Assembly: GCA_005881155.1 (NCBI GenBank)
Contig: VBHN01000077.1
Location: 1-39,945 of the forward strand
Length of the DNA: 39,945 bases
From: Chloroflexota bacterium
GTDB taxonomy: Bacteria; Chloroflexota; Dormibacteria; Dormibacterales; Dormibacteraceae
Direction: 5' to 3'
The position numbers and the translations under genes are program-made. The notes below the pieces were generated by a model. It was not told the DNA's origin. It made no database searches and worked only from the letters and a program-made list of their open reading frames with translations. Positions 15,685 to 24,349 of the stretch are shown piece after piece; the stretch's first letter is position 1; each line of letters begins with the position of its first letter.

Positions 15685-16221
15685 CTAGAAGAACTCACCC
15701 CAGAACTTTCGGACGCGATCCACCGGTGTTTGCGAGGCTGGCGCCGGCTCGGCCGGCGGCGCCTCGGCGAGGACGGGCTCCTCCTCCGGCACGCCCTCGG
15801 GATGGACGCGGATCACGCCCTGGTGCACCCCGCCTTCCTGGACCACCAGGGCGCCCACCCGCGCGTCCCCCTCCAGCCGGCCGCTGGGTGCGATTCGCAG
15901 CTTGCCGAGGGCGACGATGTTGCCGCGGACCAGCCCGGCGATGGTCACCTCGTTGCAGCGGATGGTCGCCGTCACCGTGGCGCCCTTGCCGACCAGCAGC
16001 ATGCCGGCGCACTCGATCTCCCCGGAGAAGTCCCCCAGCAGCTCGCCGTTGCCGGCGATGACCCAACTTCCTGACGCGCTGTCGCCGCGCGCCAAAAGGC
16101 TCGACTCGCCATCGACCTTGGGCAGCGGGGTGACCGGCGCCACCAGCTGCTCCTCGGCGGTCGTGCTCCCGTTTCTGTTGGTTTCGACACGCAGCTTCGA
16201 AACGCTCGGCTCAGTGGCCAT
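15685..16221 (-). CDS. bactofilin family cytoskeletal protein
   Basis: Bactofilins polymerise without nucleotide into filaments that organise envelope growth or cell shape. In this 178-residue protein the right-handed beta-helix core is visible as short repeating strands: GSWVIAGNGELLGDFSGEIECAGMLLVGKGATVTATIRCNEVTIAGLVRGNIVALGKLRIAPSGRLEGDARVG (shown as residues about 48-118), with the usual G-D/G-N turns. It is flanked by a disordered N-terminus and an Ala/Pro/Glu-rich C-terminus ending VDRVRKFWGEFF, a possible amphipathic membrane-binding helix. ATG 16221 follows a GAGGGGG; the longer frame to 16290 adds only unconserved residues. Confidence 0.8.
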   Translation of the reverse strand: MATEPSVSKLRVETNRNGSTTAEEQLVAPVTPLPKVDGESSLLARGDSASGSWVIAGNGELLGDFSGEIECAGMLLVGKGATVTATIRCNEVTIAGLVRGNIVALGKLRIAPSGRLEGDARVGALVVQEGGVHQGVIRVHPEGVPEEEPVLAEAPPAEPAPASQTPVDRVRKFWGEFF

Positions 16222-16281
16222 GACGTCCCCCTCGAAATCCTCCCGAACCCGGCGTCCGCGCCGGCTACTACCCCCAACCAC

Positions 16282-16299
16282 GATTCCCAAATCGGAATC
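16282..16299. promoter_or_regulatory. inverted repeat upstream of bactofilin
   Basis: GATTCC-CAAATC-GGAATC is a perfect 6-bp inverted repeat with a 6-base spacer, 61-78 bases before the bactofilin ATG. It is a candidate operator; no regulator is identified. Confidence 0.35.
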
Positions 16300-16328
16300 C
16301 TAGGACCGCAGCATAACCACTGCCAGGC

Positions 16329-16359
16329 AAAAAATTCCAGGTTGATTACGGGAAACCGG
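16329..16359 (-). terminator. terminator of the BMP-type ABC importer operon
   Basis: On the minus strand CCGGTT pairs with AACCTGG (one bulge, one wobble), followed after two bases by a run of six T. It starts 12 bases after the permease stop codon and is the only hairpin with a T-run that I noticed in the window. Confidence 0.45.
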
Positions 16360-16370
16360 TTGGGACTTCT

Positions 16371-17306
16371 TCAGGCCTTTCGGTAGGGCTTCCCGACCGC
16401 GGCCGGTGCGATCGAGCGGCCGACGGCGCCGGCCACCACGACGATGGTCAGCAGGTAGGGCAGCATGCCGAGGAACTGCGGGGGGATGTGGATGCCAGCC
16501 GCCGTGGCCCGGCTGGCGACCTGGTCGGAGGCGGTGAAGAGCAGCGAGGCCAGGAAAGCCCCGCCCGGCGTCCAGCGTCCGAAGATCATCGCGGCGAGGC
16601 CGATGAAGCCCCGCCCGCCCGTCATCCCAGGCAGGAACTCGCCGATTTGTTGGAGGCTGAAGTAAGCGCCCCCGAGGCCGGCCAGGGCGCCGGAGGCAAG
16701 AACGTTCAGGTAGCGAACGAAGTGGACGTTGATGCCCGCCGTCTCGGCCGCCCGTGGATGCTCGCCGCAGGCCCGGGTCCGTAGTCCCCAGGTGGTGTGG
16801 AAGACCGTGAAGTGGACGACCCCGATCAGGACCAGCATCGCGTAGGTGACGAACGCGTTCTGGAACAGGATCGGGCCGGCGATCGGGATCTGGGAGAGGA
16901 CGGGGATGCTCCAGACCGGCAGCGTGCCCGGACCCTGGACCTGCTGGGTTTCGAGGAAGGTCCGGTAGAAGACGCCGGTGATCCCCACGGCCAGGATGTT
17001 GATCACCGTGCCGCTGACGATCTGGTCGACCAGGAAGCTGATCGAGAGGATGGCGTGGATGGAGGCGATCAGGACCCCCGCCATGATCGCTGCCGCCACG
17101 CCGAGCCAGAGGTTGTGGCTGGCGAAGGCGACCGCGTAGCCGACGAAGGCGCCGGTGAGCATGATGCCCTCCAGGGCGATGTTGGTGACGCCTGACCGCT
17201 CGCACATGACACCGCCGAAGGCGGCCAGCGCCAGCGGGGTTGCGGTGACCAGCGTCTGCGAGCCGAAGACGGTCACATCGCTGGCGTGGATCGCCAGCTC
17301 AAACAC
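16371..17306 (-). CDS. nucleoside-type ABC importer, permease 2
   Basis: This 311-residue membrane protein of the BPD_transp_2 family forms one half of the channel of a BMP-dependent importer. It has about eight helices and the family features LALAAFGGVMCERSGVTNIALEGIMLTGAFVGY near the N-terminus, plus TWGLRTRACGEHPRAAETAGINV and SGALAGLGGAYFSL, characteristic of the YufQ/NupQ-like permease. The GTG start at 17306 lies inside the end of the upstream permease gene (8-base overlap), indicating translational coupling. Substrates of this transporter class are usually purine or other nucleosides; the actual substrate is not proven. Confidence 0.88.
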   Translation of the reverse strand: MFELAIHASDVTVFGSQTLVTATPLALAAFGGVMCERSGVTNIALEGIMLTGAFVGYAVAFASHNLWLGVAAAIMAGVLIASIHAILSISFLVDQIVSGTVINILAVGITGVFYRTFLETQQVQGPGTLPVWSIPVLSQIPIAGPILFQNAFVTYAMLVLIGVVHFTVFHTTWGLRTRACGEHPRAAETAGINVHFVRYLNVLASGALAGLGGAYFSLQQIGEFLPGMTGGRGFIGLAAMIFGRWTPGGAFLASLLFTASDQVASRATAAGIHIPPQFLGMLPYLLTIVVVAGAVGRSIAPAAVGKPYRKA

Positions 17307-18402
17307 TGGAGATGGCCTCGCGCTCGGTGATGGCGACCTTGGCGACCTGGCCTTCGCGGAGCCGGAGCAGCCAGCGGATGATGGCGGGCGCGGCGATGAA
17401 GACGATCACCGAGGCCTGCACGATCGAGATCAGGTCAGAGGACACCTGCGTCTGCAGCTGCATGAAGCTGGCCCCGTTGTGGAGCGCGCCGAAGAGCATC
17501 GCGGCAGGAAGGATCGCCCAGGGGTTGCTGCGGGCGAGCAGCGCGACCGCGATCGCGTCAAACCCGTAGCCGGAGGCGACGGCCGGCGTCATGACGTGCT
17601 GGATGCCGAGGGTCTGCACGATCCCCGCCGTCGCCGCCAGCGCGCCAGAGATACCCATCGCCAGCACGGTGGTGGTGGCGACCGAGATGCCGGCCGCCCG
17701 GGCAGCGCCGGGGTTGTAACCGACGGCCCGGAGCCGGAAGCCGACCGTGGTCCGGTTGATCAGCAGCCAGACCAGCGGGATCGCGACCAGCGCCAGCAGG
17801 AAGCCGGCGTGGAGCCGGCTCTGCGGGATGATGATCGGCAGCGCCGCGTTGGGGTCGATGTAGGGCGTCCGCGGCGTGCGGGTGTGAGGGTCGAGCATCA
17901 GTCCCGGCGTCGTCACCAGGTAGTTGGCGAGCAGGAAGCTGACGTAGTTGAGCATGATCGTCGTGATCACCTCGTGGGCCCCGAAGCGGGCCTTCAGGAA
18001 CCCGGCGAAGCCCGCGTAGAGGAACCCGCCCGCCATCGCGGCCAGGATCGACAGCGGGATCAGCAGCAGCGCCGGCAGGTGAAGCGAATAGGCGACGAAG
18101 ACGCCCGACAGCGAGCCGATGTAGAACTGCCCTTCGGCGCCGATGTTGAAGAGCCCGGCCCGGAAGCCGAGGGCGACGCCGAGGCCCAAGAAGACGTAAG
18201 GGATCGAGCTCACCAGGGTCTCGGCGAAGGCGTTGGTGTTGGTGAAGGCACCCTGGAAGAGCGCCAGGTAGGCCTGGCTGGGGTCGGCGCCGGTGGCGAC
18301 GATCGCGATCGCCGCGACCCCAAAGCCGAGGACCACGGAGGCGGCGGGGACGATGACCAGGTTGATGACCCAACCGGGGAAGATCGACCACCAGCGCCTC
18401 AT
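17299..18402 (-). CDS. nucleoside-type ABC importer, permease 1
   Basis: The 367-residue polytopic protein is the second permease (YufP/NupP-like). It contains the BPD_transp_2 hallmarks: GLGVALGFRAGLFNIGAEGQFYIGSLSGV, GFLKARFGAHEVITTIMLNYVSF and LRAVGYNPGAARAAGISV, with GYGFDAIAVALLARSNPWAILPAAMLFG near the end. It has about ten membrane segments and the usual length. The ATG at 18402 overlaps the stop of the ATPase gene by four bases (ATGA), and its 3' end overlaps permease 2. It forms the heteromeric membrane channel with the next gene. Confidence 0.9.
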   Translation of the reverse strand: MRRWWSIFPGWVINLVIVPAASVVLGFGVAAIAIVATGADPSQAYLALFQGAFTNTNAFAETLVSSIPYVFLGLGVALGFRAGLFNIGAEGQFYIGSLSGVFVAYSLHLPALLLIPLSILAAMAGGFLYAGFAGFLKARFGAHEVITTIMLNYVSFLLANYLVTTPGLMLDPHTRTPRTPYIDPNAALPIIIPQSRLHAGFLLALVAIPLVWLLINRTTVGFRLRAVGYNPGAARAAGISVATTTVLAMGISGALAATAGIVQTLGIQHVMTPAVASGYGFDAIAVALLARSNPWAILPAAMLFGALHNGASFMQLQTQVSSDLISIVQASVIVFIAAPAIIRWLLRLREGQVAKVAITEREAISSV

Positions 18403-19913
18403 GCGGCCGCACCGCCGGCCATCAGGAGGCCGATGCGGTCGCGGTCGATCTCCTCCCCCTCGAGGATGGCGACCACCCGGCCCCGGTAGACGACAGCCAC
18501 CCGGTCGCTGAGCGAGAGGACCTCGTCCAGCTCCGAGGAGACCAGGAGCACGGCCAGGCCCTTGTCGCGCTGGTCGACGATCTGGCGGTGGATGAACTCG
18601 ATCGAGCCGACGTCGACGCCGCGGGTGGGCTGGGCCGCGACCAGCACCTCGGGATTGGTGCCCAGCTCGCGGGCGACGACCACCTTCTGCTGGTTCCCGC
18701 CGGAGAGCGAGCCGGTGGGCTCGGCCGGGCCGGCGGCCCGGATGTCGAACTGCTTGATCAGCGCCGCCGCGTAGTCAAAGACGGCGCGCAGGTTGCGCAG
18801 GATCCAGCGGGCGAAGGGCGGCTGGTCGAAGTCCTCGAGGACGAGGTTGTCGGCGATCGGAAGCTCCAAGATCACGCCCTGGCGATGGCGGTCGGGAGGG
18901 ATCACGCTCAGCCCGCTGTGCAGGCGCGACTTGGCGGAGCGCCGGGTGACGTCGCGGCCGCCGATCAGCACCTGGCCGGAGACGGCGGGGCGGAGCCCGC
19001 TGATCGCCTCCACCAGCTCGTTCTGGCCGTTCCCCTCCACCCCCGCGATGCCGACGATCTCGCCCGAGCGGACGTCGAGGTCGACGCCATCCACCGCGAC
19101 CTGCTTGCGGTCGTCATGGACCACGAGCCCTTTGACCTCGAGGCGGACGTCGCCGGGGTGGGCCGGCTTCTTCTCGACCCGCAGCAGGACCGGCCGGCCG
19201 ACCATCATCCGGGCGAGGTCCGCGGGCGTGGACTGCTGGGGCGTGGTGTGGTCGACGACCTTGCCCCGGCGCATCACAGTGATGGCGTCCGCGACCTCCA
19301 TGACCTCGCCCAGCTTGTGGGTGATGAAGATCACCGCGTTGCCCTCGGCGACCAGGTTGCGGATGATCTCGAAGAGTCCCTTGATCTCCTGGGGCGTCAG
19401 GACCGCTGTCGGCTCGTCCAGGATCAGCAGGCGGGCTCCGCGGTAGAGCGCCTTGAGGATCTCGACGCGCTGCTGGACACCAACCGAAAGGCTCTCGATC
19501 CGAGCCCGCGGCGGCACCTCCAACCCGTACCGCTGGGAGAGCTCTGAGACCTGCCTGCCGGCCGTCTCGAGGTCGATGACGCCGGGCGGGCTGGTGATCT
19601 CCTGGCCGAGGATGATGTTTTCGGCCACGGTCAGGGGCGGGATGAGCATGAAGTGCTGGTGCACCATCCCGATCCCGAGCCTGATCGCGTCCTGGGGACC
19701 GTGGATGACGACCGGCCGGCCGTCGAAGACGATCTCACCCGAGTCGGGCGTGGTCAGGCCGTAGACGACGTTCATCAAGGTCGACTTGCCGGCGCCGTTC
19801 TCACCGAGCAGGGCGTGGACCCGGCCCCACTCGACGGCCAGGTCCACGCCGTCATTTGCCCTCAGCTCTCCGAAGGTCTTGACGATCCCCCGGAGCTCGA
19901 GGGCGGCTGTCAT
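18399..19913 (-). CDS. nucleoside-type ABC importer, double ATP-binding protein
   Basis: The 504-residue protein contains two ABC domains in one chain, as in sugar/nucleoside importers of the RbsA/YufO type. The first domain has Walker A GENGAGKST (about residues 37-45), signature LSVGVQQRVEILKAL and Walker B LLILDEPTAVLT. The second has the normal, degenerate P-loop of this family (GVEGNGQNEL, no Lys), signature LSGGNQQKVVVAREL and AQPTRGVDVGS, so ATP hydrolysis probably depends mainly on one site. It starts six bases after the lipoprotein gene and precedes the two permeases; the four genes form one operon. Confidence 0.93.
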   Translation of the reverse strand: MTAALELRGIVKTFGELRANDGVDLAVEWGRVHALLGENGAGKSTLMNVVYGLTTPDSGEIVFDGRPVVIHGPQDAIRLGIGMVHQHFMLIPPLTVAENIILGQEITSPPGVIDLETAGRQVSELSQRYGLEVPPRARIESLSVGVQQRVEILKALYRGARLLILDEPTAVLTPQEIKGLFEIIRNLVAEGNAVIFITHKLGEVMEVADAITVMRRGKVVDHTTPQQSTPADLARMMVGRPVLLRVEKKPAHPGDVRLEVKGLVVHDDRKQVAVDGVDLDVRSGEIVGIAGVEGNGQNELVEAISGLRPAVSGQVLIGGRDVTRRSAKSRLHSGLSVIPPDRHRQGVILELPIADNLVLEDFDQPPFARWILRNLRAVFDYAAALIKQFDIRAAGPAEPTGSLSGGNQQKVVVARELGTNPEVLVAAQPTRGVDVGSIEFIHRQIVDQRDKGLAVLLVSSELDEVLSLSDRVAVVYRGRVVAILEGEEIDRDRIGLLMAGGAAA

Positions 19914-19919
19914 CTCTGG

Positions 19920-20914
19920 TTAGGCGCTCACCCCGGTCTTGAGGGAGCCGTCCTTCAGCTTGGTCTGGATGTCCGTGATCTTGGCCTTGACGTCGGCCGG
20001 GATCTTGGACTCGTAGTCGTGGTAGGGCGCCAGGCCGATGCCGTCGTTCTTGGCGTCGAAGCTCAAGATGCCGCCGGTGAAGGCGCTCTTGGTCAGGTTG
20101 GTGATGGCCTGCTTCACCGCCACGTCGAGGTGCTTCTCGGCGCTGGTGATCAGGCAGCTGTCGACGTCCGGGTAGCTGACGTACTGGTCGACGTCGACGC
20201 CCACGCAGTACTTGTTGGCCTGTTTGGCCGCGAGCAGGGCGCCGTTGCCGGTCTGGCCGCCGGCGCCGAAGATCACGTCCGCTCCCTGGCTGATGAAGGT
20301 CTGGCCCTGCTGCTTGCCCCAGTCGGGGTCGTTGAAGTCCTTGCGCCGTGGGCGTAGCCCTCGACGTAGTGGACGACCGGCGGCACCGTCTGCAGTCCGG
20401 CCACCACGCCGATGGTGCCCGTCTTGCTCATCAGGGCCGCCAGCGCGCCGGCCAAAAAGCCCGGCTGGTCCTCGGCGAAGAGGATGCCGACCAGGTTGCT
20501 GGGCGGTGTCTTGTCCGTGAAGTCGTAGGAGTCGACGAGCAGGAACTTGGTGTTCGGGTTCGACTTGGCGGCCGCGATCACCGCGTCGCCGAGGTTGAAG
20601 CCGACGCCGATGATCAGGTCGTATTTCTGGTCCAGGTACTGCTGGATGTTCTTGGGATAGTCGTCGGGCGTGCTCGACTCGATGGCCTTGCCCGAGACGC
20701 AGAGGCTGGAATCGGCCTGCGCGTTCTGGACGCCCTTGTAGGAGTCGAAGTTGAACGACTTGTCGCTGAGCTTGCCGACGTCGGTGACGAGGCCGACCTT
20801 CCAGGTCTTGGAGCAGTTGCTGGTGCCTCCGCCCCCGTTGCCGCCACCGCCACCGCAGGCGACGACCATGATCGCGGCGGCCAGCAGGCTGCCGACTACA
20901 CGAAAACCGCGCAT
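19920..20914 (-). pseudogene. BMP-family substrate-binding lipoprotein, frameshifted with internal loss
   Basis: This is the extracytoplasmic receptor of the adjacent importer. It starts at ATG 20914 (GGAGGAG upstream) with a lipoprotein signal (AAAIMVVAC; Cys20 would be lipidated) and the BMP domain (VGLVTDVGKLSDKSFNFDSYKG, IGVGFNLGDAV, FLLVDSYDF, FLAGALAALMSKTGTIGVVAG). After VHYVEGYAHGA at 20342 the frame shifts by one, and KDFNDPDWGKQQGQTF... QGADVIFGAGGQTGNG runs on to the stop at 19920. Joined, the protein is about 330 residues and lacks roughly 20-25 expected between YAHGA and KDFNDPDWG. The rest of the operon is intact, so an assembly gap is a serious alternative to real inactivation. 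Confidence 0.82.
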
Positions 20915-20952
20915 TCGAAAACTCCTCCTAGATCCGGTTGACTGGTGGGAGT

Positions 20953-22188
20953 CTAAGCCAAACTCCGGCGAAGGAAAGAGGGCGCTTCCCGCCAGCCGAG
21001 CGCCGACACCTCGTCGCTGAGGTTGCCGCAGCAATCCCTGAGCTTTGCCTCCAGCTCAGCCGCGGTCGGGGGGCGGTCCGGCGCCCCCGGCGGCAGCTTC
21101 AGCTCCAGGTGCCGTGAGCCCTCACCGGTCACCACCTCGGCCTCGAACAGCCCGTCCAGCAGGCCTTCGCCGCCGGGCGCGGCCTCGACCTCGACCAGCT
21201 CCATCAGCCTGCGGGCGGCCGGCCGGCTCACGCAGCCGTCGCTGAAGCTGGCGAAGCCCGGTGGGCGGTCCAGGAGGGCGGCGGCGAGCCCGTACTCGAG
21301 GCTGAACTTGCCCTCCAGGCCGGTCTTCGGCGAGTGCCGGTTGAGGGGCTGCAGGGAGGCCGCGGGGGTGCGGACCCGGATGGCCCGGATCGCCCCGGGG
21401 TCGGCCTCCAGCGAGGCCAGGGCCGCCATCGGCCGCTGCAGCGCGTAGCAGCAGGGATAGAGCTTGATGGCAAGGCCGCCGGGGACCGCCAGCGGGGACT
21501 CGTCGACCCTGGCGAGGTCCCCGCCGAGAAGGGCCAGCCACTGGTCGACCGCACCCAGGTCGGCAGTGGCGCCGGCGGCGGCCAGCCGGGCCGCCCGCAC
21601 GCCGGCCGAGACGGCGAAGCCGACCTGGAGCGGCTTGGCCATGGTTCCGAACGCCCGCTGCAGGCCACCGGCGGCTGGCACGGCCAGCGCTATGGCGCGG
21701 GCCAGACCGTCCGCGTCGAGGCCGATCGCGATGCCCGCCGCGACGGCCGCCGCCGGCGCCCCGGCGGTACAGGTCGCGTGCCAGCCCCGGCTGTAGTGGT
21801 CCCAGCCGAGGGCGGTTCCCAGCCTTGCCATGACGCCGGCGCCGGCGAGGTAGGCCAGCTCACCACCCCCGACGCTAAGGGCGGCGGGGACGCAGACGGC
21901 CGAGAGGTGGGCTGTCGACGGCAGGTGCAGATCGTCGTAGTCGAGCGCGTGGGCGGCGGCGGCCCAACGGGTCGCCTCGTCCTCGCTCCGGGCGATCTCC
22001 ACGACTGGCTCGAAACGGCCGGCGACCGCGACCGCCACGGTGTCGACGAGCGCTCTTCGGGCGAGCGCGAGGTCCTCCGCCGAAGGCTCGAAAGAGGCCG
22101 CCCAGGCCGCCAGCTCGACCGCCGCGTCAGAGCTCAGGATGCGACCTAAGGTACTCCAGCACGGCTTCCCGGCTGGGTTCGATCGCAC
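20953..22188 (-). CDS. MmgE/PrpD family protein
   Basis: The roughly 411-residue protein matches the MmgE/PrpD superfamily of 2-methylcitrate dehydratase-like enzymes: an all-helical first domain (DAAVELAAWAASFEPSAEDLALARRALVDTVAVAVAGR; AHALDYDDLHLPSTAHLSAVCVPAALS; GWHATCTAGAPAAAVAAG; TMAKPLQVGFAVSAGVRAA) and the second domain with KLYPCCYALQRPM and a GLEGKFSLEYGLAAALLD segment. The reaction and substrate cannot be fixed from sequence. The start is uncertain: GTG 22188 is used here, a TTG at 22209 is also possible, and homology begins only near codon 17. Either choice overlaps the end of the upstream nucleotidyltransferase gene. Confidence 0.78.
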   Translation of the reverse strand: MRSNPAGKPCWSTLGRILSSDAAVELAAWAASFEPSAEDLALARRALVDTVAVAVAGRFEPVVEIARSEDEATRWAAAAHALDYDDLHLPSTAHLSAVCVPAALSVGGGELAYLAGAGVMARLGTALGWDHYSRGWHATCTAGAPAAAVAAGIAIGLDADGLARAIALAVPAAGGLQRAFGTMAKPLQVGFAVSAGVRAARLAAAGATADLGAVDQWLALLGGDLARVDESPLAVPGGLAIKLYPCCYALQRPMAALASLEADPGAIRAIRVRTPAASLQPLNRHSPKTGLEGKFSLEYGLAAALLDRPPGFASFSDGCVSRPAARRLMELVEVEAAPGGEGLLDGLFEAEVVTGEGSRHLELKLPPGAPDRPPTAAELEAKLRDCCGNLSDEVSALGWREAPSFLRRSLA

Positions 22189-23476
22189 CTTCCAGGACCA
22201 GCTCGTCAAGGCGGCTCTTAAGACGGCCGATCTCGGGACCGGGAGGCAGTCCCCGCTCGCGCATCAGGTCCTCCCCGGTGACCGGCGACCGGAAGCGGCT
22301 GGGCCGCTCCTGCCGCACCGTCTCGAGGCGGGCAGCCAGCTCCTCGAGCTTCTCGGGCTGGTCGTAGGCCGAGGCCGCGATGTCGGCCCGGGCCAGGTCG
22401 AGCAGGCGGCCGAGATCTTGGCCCGCGTCCCGGGCGAGCTTGCGCACAGCGCCGTCGGTCCACTCGGACCCGTAGTAGACGGGCCGCAAGTGCAGCAGCA
22501 CCAGCTTGGAGACCCGTTCGATCAGGGCGTTGGAGAAGCGGAGGCGCGTCATCGCGGCGGTCGCCATCTCGGCGCCGACCTTCTCGTGCGCGAGGAAGCT
22601 GCCGTCGGGTGCCGCCGTGGAGGGCTTGCCGACGTCGTGAAAGAGCGCCGCCAAGCGGGTGACGAGGTCGGCCGGGGTCTTGGACACGGCTTCGAGGGTG
22701 TGGCCGAAGACGTCGTACTGGTGGAAGCCGCCCTGCTCGACCCCCTTGCAAGCTGCCAGCTCGGGCAGGACTTCGGGGAGCAGCCCACCCTCGTCGAGCA
22801 GCTCCAGGGCGAGCTTGGGCCGCTCGCTCAAGAGGAGCTTCCGCAGCTCCTCGTTGACACGTTCGACGGAGACCATCGGGGGCCGCAGCCGGTCGGCGAG
22901 GCTGCGCATGGCCGGCAGCAGCGCGGGATCGAGCCGGAAACCCAGTTGGGCAGCGAAGCGGATGGCACGGAGCATCCGAAGGGGGTCGTCGTTGAAGGTG
23001 GCGACCGGGTCCAGCGGGGTCCGCAGCAGGCCCTCGCGCAGGTCGGCCAGGCCCGTGCCGAGGCGGTCCTCAACGTGACCTTCGAAATCCATCAGGAGGG
23101 CGTTGACGGTGAAGTCCCGGCGCCGGAGGTCGTCCTCGATAGTTGCCGGACGGACGGCGGGCTTGCGCGAGTCCGGCTCGTAACTCTCGGCACGGGCGGA
23201 GGCGAACTCGATCGGCCGCCCCTGCCACATCACCTGCGCTGTCCCGAAGCGTTCGAACACCACCGGCGGAGCGCTGCCCGTCAGCCGCGCGAAGTGCGCG
23301 GCCAGCTCGGGCCCCTTGCCGTCCTCGACGACCACGTCGATCTCGGCGTGCGGCCTGCCCAGCAGGCGGTCGCGCACGTAGCCGCCCACCGCCCAGGCCC
23401 GGGTCCCGGCCGCCGCGGCGGCCTTCGCCAGCGGGCCGAAGGCCGCGTCGTGCGCTACAGGTTCAGTCGCGCCCAC
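22127..23476 (-). CDS. CCA-adding enzyme / poly(A) polymerase family nucleotidyltransferase with HD domain
   Basis: The 449-residue enzyme probably adds or repairs the CCA end of tRNA. The class II nucleotidyltransferase head has AWAVGGYVRDRLLGRPHAEIDVVVED (G-G-x-V-R-D and catalytic D-x-D), RRRDFTVNALLMD and the RNA-binding neck DPLRMLRAIRFAAQLGFRLDP. An HD phosphohydrolase-type domain follows (HQYDVFGHTLEAVSKTP... RLAALFHDVGKP with the HD pair), as in bacterial CCA enzymes with repair activity. The GTG at 23476 is chosen because it precedes the conserved head and gives a short overlap (22 bases) with the ROK gene; the frame stays open upstream only as a shadow of that gene. CCA versus poly(A) specificity is not decided. 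Confidence 0.85.
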   Translation of the reverse strand: MGATEPVAHDAAFGPLAKAAAAAGTRAWAVGGYVRDRLLGRPHAEIDVVVEDGKGPELAAHFARLTGSAPPVVFERFGTAQVMWQGRPIEFASARAESYEPDSRKPAVRPATIEDDLRRRDFTVNALLMDFEGHVEDRLGTGLADLREGLLRTPLDPVATFNDDPLRMLRAIRFAAQLGFRLDPALLPAMRSLADRLRPPMVSVERVNEELRKLLLSERPKLALELLDEGGLLPEVLPELAACKGVEQGGFHQYDVFGHTLEAVSKTPADLVTRLAALFHDVGKPSTAAPDGSFLAHEKVGAEMATAAMTRLRFSNALIERVSKLVLLHLRPVYYGSEWTDGAVRKLARDAGQDLGRLLDLARADIAASAYDQPEKLEELAARLETVRQERPSRFRSPVTGEDLMRERGLPPGPEIGRLKSRLDELVLEGAIEPSREAVLEYLRSHPEL

Positions 23477-24333
23477 TCGACCGCCCCGACCAGTCCCACC
23501 TGGGTTCCCAGCGCGGCCCGGACCAGCCTCGGCTTGCGGTTCCGGGTGATGAAGGGCGAGGTCTTGATCGGCTCGTACAGCGCCCGCCGGACCAGGGCCC
23601 AGGAGTTGGTGATCCCGCCGCCGATGACGATCAGCTCGGGGTCCACCAGGTTGGCGAGGTTCATCAGCGCCTGGCCGACCATTCCGGCGGCCTCCTCGAC
23701 CACCTGCAGCGAGCGCGGGTCCCCCTGCCGGGCGGCGGCGAACACCTCGGCCGCCGGCCGGCCCATCTTGCGGGCGAGGGTGGAGCCGCTCGCGTAGGCC
23801 TCGGTGCAGCCGTGCATCCCGCAGGCGCAGAGCGGGCCCTTCGGGTCCAGGACCATGTGACCGACCTCGCCGGCGCTGCCGTGCGCCCCGCTGTGGAGAC
23901 GGCCGCCGAGGATCAAGCCGGAGCCGATGCCCGTGCTCCAGGTGACGTAGGCGAGGTCGTTGGCGCCCTTCCCCGCGCCCCTCTGGTGCTCGGCTACGGC
24001 CGCCAGGTTGGCGTCGTTCTCCAGGTGCACCGCCGCTCTCAGTTCCTGCTCCAGCAGTCGGGCCAGGGGCAGGTTCTTCGGCCAGCCGGTCAGGTTGGGC
24101 GGGTTGATGAGGGTGCCGGTCTTGGGGTCGCAAGGACCGGGGACGCCGATGCCGACCGCTCGCAGCCGGCGGCCTCCGGTGAGACGTTCGATGTTGCCGG
24201 CGGTCCAACGAACCATGCCCTCGGGACCACCGAGGGCTGCCGTCGAGGCTTTGGCCCGGCCGCCGATGGTCCCGTCGGAACCGGCGACGGCGACCCGGAC
24301 CTGGGTTCCGCCGAGGTCGATTCCGGCGATCAC
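23455..24333 (-). CDS. ROK family glucokinase-like sugar kinase
   Basis: ROK kinases phosphorylate glucose or related sugars with ATP. The 292-residue protein has the N-terminal phosphate motif AGIDLGGTQVRVAVAG, the catalytic region HLENDANLAAVAEH, GTGIGSGLILGGRLHSGAHGSAGEVGHM, the ROK zinc motif CACGMHGCTE (Cys-x-Cys-Gly-x-x-Gly-Cys) and LIVIGGGI near the end. There is no N-terminal DNA-binding domain, so it is an enzyme rather than a ROK repressor. Length is normal. It overlaps the downstream nucleotidyltransferase by 22 bases and is divergent from the CPBP gene with 16 bases between starts. Confidence 0.9.
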   Translation of the reverse strand: MIAGIDLGGTQVRVAVAGSDGTIGGRAKASTAALGGPEGMVRWTAGNIERLTGGRRLRAVGIGVPGPCDPKTGTLINPPNLTGWPKNLPLARLLEQELRAAVHLENDANLAAVAEHQRGAGKGANDLAYVTWSTGIGSGLILGGRLHSGAHGSAGEVGHMVLDPKGPLCACGMHGCTEAYASGSTLARKMGRPAAEVFAAARQGDPRSLQVVEEAAGMVGQALMNLANLVDPELIVIGGGITNSWALVRRALYEPIKTSPFITRNRKPRLVRAALGTQVGLVGAVEWARLNL

Positions 24334-24349
24334 CGGATTAGCCTAAGGG

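Noticed and set aside
22127-24208. A 693-residue minus-strand frame as one fused protein
   Set aside because: Its first part is the shadow of the ROK kinase gene; the nucleotidyltransferase proper starts at 23476.
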